A stretch of DNA of 6,427 nt from MGIIa-K1 sp964577145 (lineage in GTDB: Archaea; Thermoplasmatota; Poseidoniia; Poseidoniales; Poseidoniaceae): NCBI GenBank assembly GCA_964577145.1, contig CAZNXM010000061.1:1-6427 (forward strand). Reading direction: 5' to 3'. The notes under the pieces are model-generated. The model made no database searches, was not told where the DNA came from, and saw nothing but the letters and a program-made list of their open reading frames with translations. Made by a program: the position numbers and the translations under genes. Below, piece after piece: positions 1 through 5,500 of the stretch. Each line of letters begins with the position of its first letter. Positions within the stretch are counted from its first letter, which is position 1.

Positions 1-1195
1 CGATTACTATTGCCATATCGCATTCGGAAAATTCTGGATTGATTTCATCCATTTCAATTAGTTGCTCGTAAGGAACATTCGCTTCAGCCAGAAGGACATT
101 CATATGCCCTGGCATACGACCTGCAACCGGGTGTATTGCATATTTGATTTCAGTATCGAATTTATCTGCCATCAAGTCAGCAAATTCCTTGACTTGATGT
201 TGACATTGGCTAACTGCCATACCATAACCTGGTACGATGATTATCTTTTGAGCACCATCAGCCATCATTGCTACTTCTTCAGCATCGGAACCAGCTTTAG
301 TGCGTGTTAGTGATGCCTTTTCACTACCGCCGAACGATTTGAACAATACATCTGCCAGAGTTCGATTCATCGCCTTGCACATGATGAAAGTCAGAATTAG
401 TCCTGATGCTCCAACAAGGCTTCCTGCGATGATGAGTACACTATTTCCAATAATGAATCCAGTGAATGCTGCTGCAATCCCTGAGAGAGAATTTAGTAGA
501 CTCACCACGACTGGCATATCTGCTCCACCAATTGGCAAGACCAGGATTATTCCAAGCAGACATGAGATTCCAACGATTCCCCAGAGGTAATCGGTATTTG
601 TCATATCATTAATCGAGAGATAAATCATCACCAATACAGAGAAGAATAGAATTATCTTTACTGGGTTGAGCCATGTTGGACCCCATGTAGGTGTACGAAT
701 CCACTTGCCGAAAACTTCGACGCCACCCTTCAATTTGTACATGGCTAGAATGGAACCGGTAAGAGTCATCCACCCAACAAGTGCTGAAAGACCAGCTGCT
801 ACAACAATAACAGGTAGATCCAATCCAGTAGGTAGTGCATGACCTTCATCGATATATTTCCAACTCTCGGAAAGTGCAACTAGGGCAGAGGCTGCTCCAC
901 CAAATCCATTGAACAAAGCAACCATCTCCGGCATACCAGTCATTTGAACTCTGACAGCCATGATGTATCCAATTAGAGAACCGGTAACTAGTCCGGCGAT
1001 AATTAGAGTCCAAGAAACGATTCCATCCTCGCCCAATTGCATATCTGCAATGGTAGTGATGACTGCTACGGCCATACCCATCATGCCGTATTGGTTACCC
1101 CTAGGTGCGGTCCTAGGATGGCCTAATTTTTTCAGGCCGAAAATGAATAGTGCCGCAGAAATAAGGTATCCGAAACTAACCCAATCGCTAATCAT
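1..1195 (-). CDS. pntB: NAD(P) transhydrogenase subunit beta (3' end cut off by window edge)
   Basis: Beta subunit of the membrane proton-translocating transhydrogenase, which couples hydride transfer between NADH and NADP+ to proton movement. Reading from ATG at 1195 gives 398 complete codons with no stop, so the last 60-70 residues (usual length about 460) lie outside the window. Residues about 1-275 are a chain of hydrophobic helices (membrane domain dII) with the family stretches GGADMPVVVSLLNS (223-236) and IMCKAMNR (271-278). After a short hinge, the NADP(H)-binding domain dIII begins near residue 315 with VPGYGMAVSQ (321-330), HPVAGRMPGHMNVLLAEA (355-372) and EMDEIN (381-386). The start is supported by AGGAGG at 1204-1209 on the minus strand, 8 nt upstream. 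Only 2 nt separate it from the pntAB stop. Residue 96 is Asn where E. coli PntB has the proton-pathway His91. Identification is firm; the missing C-terminus is an edge effect, not a truncation. Confidence 0.97.
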   Translation of the reverse strand, partial: MISDWVSFGYLISAALFIFGLKKLGHPRTAPRGNQYGMMGMAVAVITTIADMQLGEDGIVSWTLIIAGLVTGSLIGYIMAVRVQMTGMPEMVALFNGFGGAASALVALSESWKYIDEGHALPTGLDLPVIVVAAGLSALVGWMTLTGSILAMYKLKGGVEVFGKWIRTPTWGPTWLNPVKIILFFSVLVMIYLSINDMTNTDYLWGIVGISCLLGIILVLPIGGADMPVVVSLLNSLSGIAAAFTGFIIGNSVLIIAGSLVGASGLILTFIMCKAMNRTLADVLFKSFGGSEKASLTRTKAGSDAEEVAMMADGAQKIIIVPGYGMAVSQCQHQVKEFADLMADKFDTEIKYAIHPVAGRMPGHMNVLLAEANVPYEQLIEMDEINPEFSECDMAIVI

Positions 1196-1197
1196 GC

Positions 1198-1506
1198 TCA
1201 GCCCCTCCTATTTTTGCCTGCAATCATATTCAACATTCTATTAGTGACAGCGAAGCCACCTACGACGTTGATCATTGCCAAGGTTAGTGCTACGAAAGCT
1301 AAGATTCCTGAAACAACGGTATTGCCACCATCATATGCTACATTGGCCCCAAGTAATGCTCCAACAACACTGATTCCAGAAATTGCATTTGCACCACTCA
1401 TCAATGGAGTATGTAGCATAGAAGGTACCTTGGTAATCAATTCAAAACCAAGGAAAATCGCTAGCACGAAAAGTGTAATTGATCCTATTAGTGTTGCAGG
1501 TTCCAT
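1198..1506 (-). CDS. pntAB: NAD(P) transhydrogenase subunit alpha 2 (membrane part of alpha)
   Basis: Small membrane subunit of the proton-translocating transhydrogenase, equivalent to the C-terminal membrane segment of single-chain PntA. The 102-residue product has three hydrophobic helices at about residues 5-24, 38-58 and 64-88. It carries the family hallmark LHTPLMSGANAISGI (31-45) and ends with a GGFAVTNRML segment (83-92). His32 in the hallmark is a candidate proton-pathway residue, since the beta subunit has no His at the usual position. The start is well supported: AGGAGGT at 1515-1521 on the minus strand lies 8 nt before ATG, and the ATG overlaps the pntAA stop by one base (TGATG). 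Translational coupling within the pntAA-pntAB-pntB operon is therefore likely. A separate alpha-2 gene is the three-subunit arrangement known from Rhodospirillum, Thermus and many archaea; E. coli has the two alpha parts fused. Confidence 0.96.
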   Translation of the reverse strand: MEPATLIGSITLFVLAIFLGFELITKVPSMLHTPLMSGANAISGISVVGALLGANVAYDGGNTVVSGILAFVALTLAMINVVGGFAVTNRMLNMIAGKNRRG

Positions 1507-2669
1507 CAGAGAGCACCTCCTAGACGAGTTTGCTTTGGATGTATTTCTCCATCCTTACAGATTAGTACTCCACCCATTCCATTCACATGGAAATCGCTTC
1601 CTTCTGGTGCACCCACCAGTATGTCATCCTCCTCAGAGATCGTGAAACCATTCTCCTTATCGACGAGGCTTGTGATGAATGTGGTCAGGTTGTTGGAGTA
1701 AAGCATTGAAGCAGTATTTGCAAGTGTACCGGGTAAATTGGAAGTACCAACAATAATTACTCCATTATCAGTAGTGTGTATTTCACCAGGCTTCGTTAAT
1801 TCACAATTGCCTCCAACATCAGCATTCATGTCGACTACGACAGCACCGGATTTGAATTCTGCAACAGCACTTGCTGGAACGGTAATAGGTGCAGGTCTAC
1901 CGAAAATACGAGCGGTAGTGACAATGATGTCAGCATCGGCAGCAACTCCACAAACGGTATCGTTTACCTTCTGAATAAACTCCATTGTGAGCGGTTTTGC
2001 ATATCCCGATTCATCTTCAAAATCATCCATGCCTTCGACCTCGATAAAACGTCCTCCAACCGATTCAATCTGCTCGGCAGCGCTCTTACGGACATCTGAA
2101 GCATAAACTACAGCACCGAGTCTTTTTGCGGTTGCAATCGCCTGAAGACCAGCAACACCAGAGCCCATGATTACGACCTTTGCTGGTCTAACGGTACCTG
2201 CACTTGTTGTCATCATTGGGATTCCTCTTGGAACATGTGCAGCCCCTAGAAGAACTGCTTTGTAGCCGGCTAGATTATCCTGGCTTGAATTCACATCCAT
2301 TGACTGTGCTCGACTAAGACGACGAGGTATCATATCCATGCTCATCAGAGTAATTCCACCATCGATACAAGCCTGTACCTTCTCAGGATGTCTAAATGGA
2401 TCTGCTACGCATGCTACGATTTGCCCCTTAGACAATTCAGTAGCATCCGGGATTCTGATACTGATTAGAATTTCAGCAGAGAGAACAGATGCCCTATCGG
2501 AAATTGTTGCACCAGCATCTGAATATTCTTTGTCACTGTAATTGGCAGCACTACCTGCTCCTTTTTCAACGACAACTTCGAATCCTGATTTCATTAATTT
2601 CTTCATGCTTCCAGGGACAATTGCCACACGCGTTTCGCCTTCTGGTTCCATTGGAACTCCGATTTTCAT
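1506..2669 (-). CDS. pntAA: NAD(P) transhydrogenase subunit alpha 1 (NAD(H)-binding)
   Basis: Soluble NAD(H)-binding subunit (domain dI) of the transhydrogenase, which docks on the cytoplasmic face of the membrane subunits. From ATG at 2669 it is 387 residues, close to the family norm. The alanine dehydrogenase/PNT N-terminal domain covers about 1-135, with GETRVAIVPG (11-20) and the signature RAQSMDVNSSQ (120-130) followed by GYK. The Rossmann domain follows, with GSGVAG (169-174) and Asp192 at the end of the second strand, consistent with NAD(H) rather than NADP(H). It contains no membrane helices. The reading frame stays open upstream to an ATG at 2810 and another at 2684, but the homologous N-terminus begins exactly at MKIGVPMEPEGETRV. 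GAGGTGA at 2674-2680 on the minus strand sits at ribosome-binding distance from 2669, so that start is chosen. It is the first gene of its operon, divergent from mdh. Confidence 0.97.
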   Translation of the reverse strand: MKIGVPMEPEGETRVAIVPGSMKKLMKSGFEVVVEKGAGSAANYSDKEYSDAGATISDRASVLSAEILISIRIPDATELSKGQIVACVADPFRHPEKVQACIDGGITLMSMDMIPRRLSRAQSMDVNSSQDNLAGYKAVLLGAAHVPRGIPMMTTSAGTVRPAKVVIMGSGVAGLQAIATAKRLGAVVYASDVRKSAAEQIESVGGRFIEVEGMDDFEDESGYAKPLTMEFIQKVNDTVCGVAADADIIVTTARIFGRPAPITVPASAVAEFKSGAVVVDMNADVGGNCELTKPGEIHTTDNGVIIVGTSNLPGTLANTASMLYSNNLTTFITSLVDKENGFTISEEDDILVGAPEGSDFHVNGMGGVLICKDGEIHPKQTRLGGAL

Positions 2670-2673
2670 GACA

Positions 2674-2680
2674 TCACCTC
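2674..2680 (-). promoter_or_regulatory. Ribosome binding site deciding the pntAA start
   Basis: On the minus strand GAGGTGA precedes ATG 2669, with 7 nt between GAGG and the ATG. It lies between the candidate starts at 2684 and 2669 and so can serve only the second. This is the main reason, besides homology, for rejecting the longer reading frame. A hairpin ends 2 nt upstream of it. Confidence 0.8.
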
Positions 2681-2682
2681 GC

Positions 2683-2698
2683 ATGTGCCGAAGCACAC
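2683..2698 (-). promoter_or_regulatory. Hairpin with UUCG tetraloop in the pntAA leader
   Basis: Read on the minus strand the segment is TGTGC-TTCG-GCACA, a perfect 5-bp stem closed by C(UUCG)G, plus one possible G-U pair below it. This loop class is exceptionally stable in RNA. It ends 2 nt before the pntAA ribosome binding site and covers the alternative ATG at 2684. It could shape access of ribosomes to the pnt mRNA. The pairing is visible in the sequence; the function is inference. Confidence 0.5.
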
Positions 2699-2756
2699 CG
2701 ACAGATGCGTCGACCAGCATCCGGTTCTTGAACGACTCGGTCCTCTTTGGCGAATT

Positions 2757-2776
2757 CGGTGTTTGGCTCAACACCG
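2757..2776. repeat. Perfect 7-bp inverted repeat, candidate operator or leader hairpin
   Basis: On the plus strand CGGTGTT is followed by six bases and then AACACCG: perfect 7-bp arms with a 6-nt spacer, lying centrally between the two divergent genes. A third copy of the half-site, ACACCG, occurs at 2695-2700 in the same orientation as the right arm. Its size and place suit a dimeric regulator site; it could equally fold as RNA in the pnt leader. Confidence 0.5.
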
Positions 2777-2808
2777 CCTTGCTTATGGACGGGGGGCGTC
2801 TGGGCCCC

Positions 2809-2826
2809 ACACTGGAGTGTCACACT
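2809..2826 (+). repeat. Alternating ACACT/AGTGT repeats overlapping the mdh ribosome binding site
   Basis: The 18 bases directly before the mdh ATG read ACACT-GG-AGTGT-C-ACACT. The middle arm can pair with either flank, and the ribosome binding site GGAG (2814-2817) overlaps the centre. GGAG to ATG is 9 nt, which supports the start at 2827. The flanking loops are only 2 and 1 nt, so a DNA-binding dyad is more plausible than an RNA hairpin on the mRNA. Confidence 0.45.
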
Positions 2827-3765
2827 ATGGCTACCGGACGCAGAAAGATAGCAGTTATTGGAGCAGGAAATGTTGGAGCAACTTGTGCATTTGTACTTGC
2901 AGAGATGAAGATTGCAGATATCGTAATGCTCGATATTTTTGAGGGATTTGCAAAGGGTAAGGCCCTCGATATGAGTCAGAATGGAAATATTTTGAATTAT
3001 GATGGCGGAATTACCGGCACGTCGGATTATTCTGATATTGCAGACTGCGACGTCATCGTCGTTACTAGTGGATTCCCACGCAAACCGGGAATGACTAGAG
3101 AGGATTTGATTGGCAAGAATGCTGAGATTGTTAGCCAAGTCGGAGCAGGCATCAGGGATAACGCCCCTAATGCCATCGTGATTATGGTAACCAATCCACT
3201 CGATTTGATGACCTACCACATGCAGAAGGTAACAGGATTCCCAGCCAACCGAGTAATTGGGCAGGCTGGAATACTGGACAGTGCCCGCATGGCCCATTTC
3301 ATCGCACTGGAATTGAATTGTGCAGAAGAGGACGTCAGTCCAATGGTACTGGGTGGGCATGGAGACACGATGGTTCCGCTACCGCGCTACACCACTGTGG
3401 GTGGGATTCCAATTACTCAACTAATCAGTGAGGAGAAAATCGCAGCAATTAGTGCACGAACAGCAAGCGGTGGTGGAGAGATTGTCAAGTTACTTGAGAG
3501 GGGGTCCGCATTCTACGCTCCAGGTTCTGCAGCAGCTATCATGGCTGAAGCAGTGTTGAATGATCGCCGAAGATTAATTCCCGCAAGTTGCTATCTTACT
3601 GGACAGTATGGACTTGAAGATGTTTACATCGGAGTGCCTTGCATTTTGGGTGCCAATGGAGTTGAGAGGATTTTCGAGTTGGATTTGAGCGATGAAGAAC
3701 TTGAGAGCCTACAAGGTTCTGCAAATTTCTACAAGAGCCAACTTTCTGAGATTCTTGGATATTGA
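2827..3765 (+). CDS. mdh: Malate dehydrogenase, NAD-dependent (LDH-like type)
   Basis: Cytoplasmic enzyme interconverting malate and oxaloacetate with NAD+/NADH. It has 312 residues, the normal length of the LDH-like malate dehydrogenase family. The Rossmann motif GAGNVG spans 12-17 and Asp36 ends the second strand, indicating NAD+ preference. The mobile-loop motif RKPGMTR (85-91) has Arg85 where lactate dehydrogenases have Gln, the standard mark of malate specificity; Arg91 is the loop catalytic arginine. NPLD (123-126), Asp151/Arg154 and His178 in GGHGDTMVP (177-184 region) complete the catalytic set. The frame stays open upstream to 2542, antisense to pntAA, but homology starts after MATGRRK and GGAG at 2814-2817 supports ATG 2827. 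It diverges from the pnt operon and ends 1 nt from the convergent CPBP gene. No key residue is missing. Confidence 0.96.
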   Translation: MATGRRKIAVIGAGNVGATCAFVLAEMKIADIVMLDIFEGFAKGKALDMSQNGNILNYDGGITGTSDYSDIADCDVIVVTSGFPRKPGMTREDLIGKNAEIVSQVGAGIRDNAPNAIVIMVTNPLDLMTYHMQKVTGFPANRVIGQAGILDSARMAHFIALELNCAEEDVSPMVLGGHGDTMVPLPRYTTVGGIPITQLISEEKIAAISARTASGGGEIVKLLERGSAFYAPGSAAAIMAEAVLNDRRRLIPASCYLTGQYGLEDVYIGVPCILGANGVERIFELDLSDEELESLQGSANFYKSQLSEILGY

Positions 3766-3766
3766 T

Positions 3767-4453
3767 TTAGCCGAATAGGATCCAAAATCCTACTGCAAAT
3801 ACCACAATATCACAGATTGCGTGTGTAACGAATGGGACCCAGATGCTTCTGTATCTAATGTATTGCCAGCTGAAGACCGAACCACCTACAAAGAGTCCAA
3901 AGCAGGCAAGTAGGTTTAGCCACAATGGGAAGCCAAGGAAATATAGCGCAAAGAAGTGGTGCATAACGAAAATACTAGATGAAAGGAAAACCGTTTTCCA
4001 TATGCCCTCAATCATTACTTCAGCCTTCTCAACAATGAACCAACGGAATACATATTCCTCTAGAACGGAGTTCCCAAATGTCCAAAACATCGCAGCTGCG
4101 ATATAGGTACTTGCAATTGTTAGCCCAAATGGCTCTAGTGCAGTTCTAAATTCGGATGAATCAATATTATCAATGCCAAAAAATATCCATGCGGCCAGCA
4201 TGATAATTGCAAAAATTCCACCGATAATTATCGCTTCTGTAAACCCACCATTCTGCGGTTTTGACCATGAAATTGGTAAATTATCTACCTTTAATCGCCA
4301 GATTAGCGGTAATCCGAGCATCCATAATTTTGAGGTAAACCATGAGATTTGACCAAGCAAACCTTCACCAGTACCAAAGGATGCTAAGATGGAAACAGTA
4401 GGTGCTATCCCAACAAGAAATAGTCCGAGTAACGCCTTGTTCCTATCATTCAA
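3767..4453 (-). CDS. CPBP-family intramembrane metalloprotease (Abi/Rce1-like), TTG start
   Basis: Predicted integral membrane protease of the CPBP (CAAX protease/bacteriocin-processing) family. The 228-residue product has hydrophobic helices at about 8-26, 40-54, 73-93, 112-127, 153-170, 177-192 and 206-226. The family motifs appear in order: EEYVFR (132-137, EExxxR), FVMHH (162-166, FxxxH) and HAICD (211-215), where the usual HxxxN ends in Asp. The metal-binding Glu and His residues are present, so activity is plausible; the substrate is unknown. The start is a TTG at 4453: an in-frame stop lies 5 codons upstream, the next in-frame Met is residue 45, and AAGGAAG precedes the TTG at ribosome-binding distance. 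It starts 1 nt after the ygfZ stop, so it is probably co-transcribed with iscA-ygfZ. Family assignment is good; specific function cannot be given. Confidence 0.85.
   Translation of the reverse strand: MNDRNKALLGLFLVGIAPTVSILASFGTGEGLLGQISWFTSKLWMLGLPLIWRLKVDNLPISWSKPQNGGFTEAIIIGGIFAIIMLAAWIFFGIDNIDSSEFRTALEPFGLTIASTYIAAAMFWTFGNSVLEEYVFRWFIVEKAEVMIEGIWKTVFLSSSIFVMHHFFALYFLGFPLWLNLLACFGLFVGGSVFSWQYIRYRSIWVPFVTHAICDIVVFAVGFWILFG
3776..3792. repeat. Inverted repeat just past the mdh stop, inside the CPBP gene end
   Basis: TAGGAT-CCAAA-ATCCTA has perfect 6-bp arms and a 5-nt loop, starting 11 nt after the mdh stop. Because the genes converge with a 1-nt gap, any mdh 3' end signal must lie in the last codons of the opposite gene, and this is the only visible candidate. 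No T-run follows, so an intrinsic terminator is not supported; it may be an mRNA 3' end structure or chance. Confidence 0.3.
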
Positions 4454-4454
4454 C

Positions 4455-5117
4455 TTAGCACTTCCTTATCGCTAAACTATGAGTACTTCCAATCGATGTA
4501 GCATCTAAAACTGGATTCACTTCCCGAATCAATTCCTTACCCTGTCGCCCACGTGATTTCATCCGTGCCAGAATTTCTTGTCCAATATAGCAACCCTTGT
4601 CCTCATGCACCAAGTGACTCAATCCACATGCATATGGATGGTTTGCATTAGTAATCTCATGACCGGGGTGCGGAATCATATTTTCAACACGCCAATCAGT
4701 GAATTCCGATTCACTCATTGTCACATTTGGCTCCTTCCCATTTGGAGAAATAATCAACCATCCGCGAAATGTTTCAACCTTAGTTACTCCTTCTTGCACA
4801 TCCAAATCCTCAGTAGAGAGTAGAACAGAATTTGATTCTGAAGCATCGGCGATTTGCACATCTTGTCCGAGGATACGTGGTACTAGGTGACTTAGTAATG
4901 CATTTTTGTTAGGCCCATATCCTACAAGGGCGAGGAATGAGTCCATGTCAATCACATCGACCATATCAATGACCTTAGCGATCGAATTTGTGAAAACTGT
5001 AGTACATGTACCTTCAATCAGATTCGTTGACAAACCATTGACAAATGCAATTGCATCCTCGCCTCTAACTATTAGCACATAGCCGTCTAGCGAGACGACG
5101 CCCATGCAATCCCTCAT
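4455..5117 (-). CDS. ygfZ: Short YgfZ/IBA57-like folate-binding iron-sulfur assembly protein
   Basis: Member of the YgfZ/GcvT-related family; known members bind tetrahydrofolate and help A-type carriers assemble or repair [4Fe-4S] clusters. The decisive mark is KGCYIGQE (174-181) followed by Arg/Lys-rich RMKSRGR, the YgfZ signature with its conserved Cys (Cys176). The N-terminal half has the family pattern VRGEDAIAFVNGLSTNL (17-33). At 220 residues it is short: only about 30 residues follow the signature, so most of the C-terminal barrel seen in longer homologues is absent. Its ATG overlaps the iscA stop by 4 nt (ATGA), indicating coupling. An alternative ATG at 5105 (Met5) has a stronger site (GAGG 6 nt upstream) and cannot be excluded; GGTGA lies 9 nt before the ATG at 5117. 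A glycine cleavage T-protein is less likely, given the length and the YgfZ signature. Confidence 0.87.
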   Translation of the reverse strand: MRDCMGVVSLDGYVLIVRGEDAIAFVNGLSTNLIEGTCTTVFTNSIAKVIDMVDVIDMDSFLALVGYGPNKNALLSHLVPRILGQDVQIADASESNSVLLSTEDLDVQEGVTKVETFRGWLIISPNGKEPNVTMSESEFTDWRVENMIPHPGHEITNANHPYACGLSHLVHEDKGCYIGQEILARMKSRGRQGKELIREVNPVLDATSIGSTHSLAIRKC

Positions 5118-5494
5118 GCAAATGATTCACCGCAACCACAAGAGCTCGAAGCATTCGGGTTGTTGATTTTGAATCCTCCACCCATTAGGCGGTCGACATA
5201 ATCGATTTCGATTCCATCTAGGAGGTGTGAGGTAGAGTTTGGGATTAGAACACGAAAGCCATCTATCGTTAATTCTTGACAATCTTGATCGGTTGACTCG
5301 ACGATCTGTAAATCGTACATATAACCCGAGCAACCACCTGAAAGAACGCCAACAAGAAGTGCTTGTGAACGGTCATCTCCAAATGCTCCATTGAGCATTT
5401 CTTTTGCCTTATCTGTGATTGTAAGCATGGCACTGACAACTACAGGAGCGTGAACTTGGACCGCTGGTGCGCTATCGCAAGTATTGCAGTCCAT
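5114..5494 (-). CDS. iscA: A-type iron-sulfur carrier, IscA/ErpA/HesB family
   Basis: Cytoplasmic A-type carrier that receives or delivers Fe-S clusters, here probably for [4Fe-4S] targets. The 126-residue product has the three invariant cysteines: Cys55 in GGCSGYMYDL (53-62), and Cys119 and Cys121 in SSSCGCGESF (116-125). The 64-residue separation equals that in E. coli IscA (Cys35/Cys99). The core begins near residue 23 (MLTITDKAKEML); residues 1-22 form an unusual N-terminal extension with a CxxC pair (Cys3, Cys6). No clear ribosome binding site precedes ATG 5494, nor the alternative ATG at 5428, so either a leaderless start or the shorter form is possible. It is the first gene of the iscA-ygfZ-CPBP cluster, 70 nt after the TPR gene. 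IscA versus ErpA cannot be settled from sequence alone. Confidence 0.93.
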   Translation of the reverse strand: MDCNTCDSAPAVQVHAPVVVSAMLTITDKAKEMLNGAFGDDRSQALLVGVLSGGCSGYMYDLQIVESTDQDCQELTIDGFRVLIPNSTSHLLDGIEIDYVDRLMGGGFKINNPNASSSCGCGESFA

Positions 5495-5500
5495 GTTCTA

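Larger units (their letters stand above)
2670..2826. promoter_or_regulatory. Divergent control region between pntAA and mdh
   Basis: These 157 bases separate two divergent starts and must hold both promoters unless transcription enters from elsewhere. By hand count G+C is about 59%, above the neighbouring genes, which is the reverse of the usual pattern. No strong TATA box or -35/-10 pair is visible; the only slightly AT-rich patch between the dyads is around 2781-2788 (cttatgga), a weak candidate for either direction. Inverted repeats are frequent: 2684-2697, 2704-2721, 2757-2776, 2793-2808 (GGGGC arms) and 2809-2826. Several could form hairpins in the pnt leader RNA or act as protein-binding dyads in DNA. 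No coding role is suggested, although the frames of both neighbouring genes happen to stay open across it. Confidence 0.6.

Noticed and set aside
1214..1645. 143-codon open frame on the plus strand across pntAB and pntAA
   Set aside because: It is the antisense shadow of two firmly identified transhydrogenase genes; its composition simply mirrors their hydrophobic codons.
2791..2808. GGGGC/GCCCC inverted repeat as a separate regulatory site
   Set aside because: The arms are simple G and C runs in a G+C-rich stretch, so the pairing is likely to arise by composition; noted only within the control region.
2670..2810. N-terminal extension of PntAA to an ATG at 2810
   Set aside because: The added 47 residues resemble no transhydrogenase N-terminus, the family start is MKIGVP at 2669, and a ribosome binding site sits directly before it.
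2542..2826. N-terminal extension of MDH by 95 residues
   Set aside because: It would run antisense through pntAA and precede a complete MDH N-terminus; GGAG at 2814-2817 supports the start at 2827.
2674..3360. 228-codon open frame on the minus strand across mdh
   Set aside because: It is antisense to clear MDH coding sequence, its product is Cys/Ile/His-rich without any recognisable motif, and it has no independent support.
3776..3792. Intrinsic terminator for mdh
   Set aside because: The 6-bp stem is real but no T-run follows on the plus strand, and the segment is also coding sequence of the CPBP gene.
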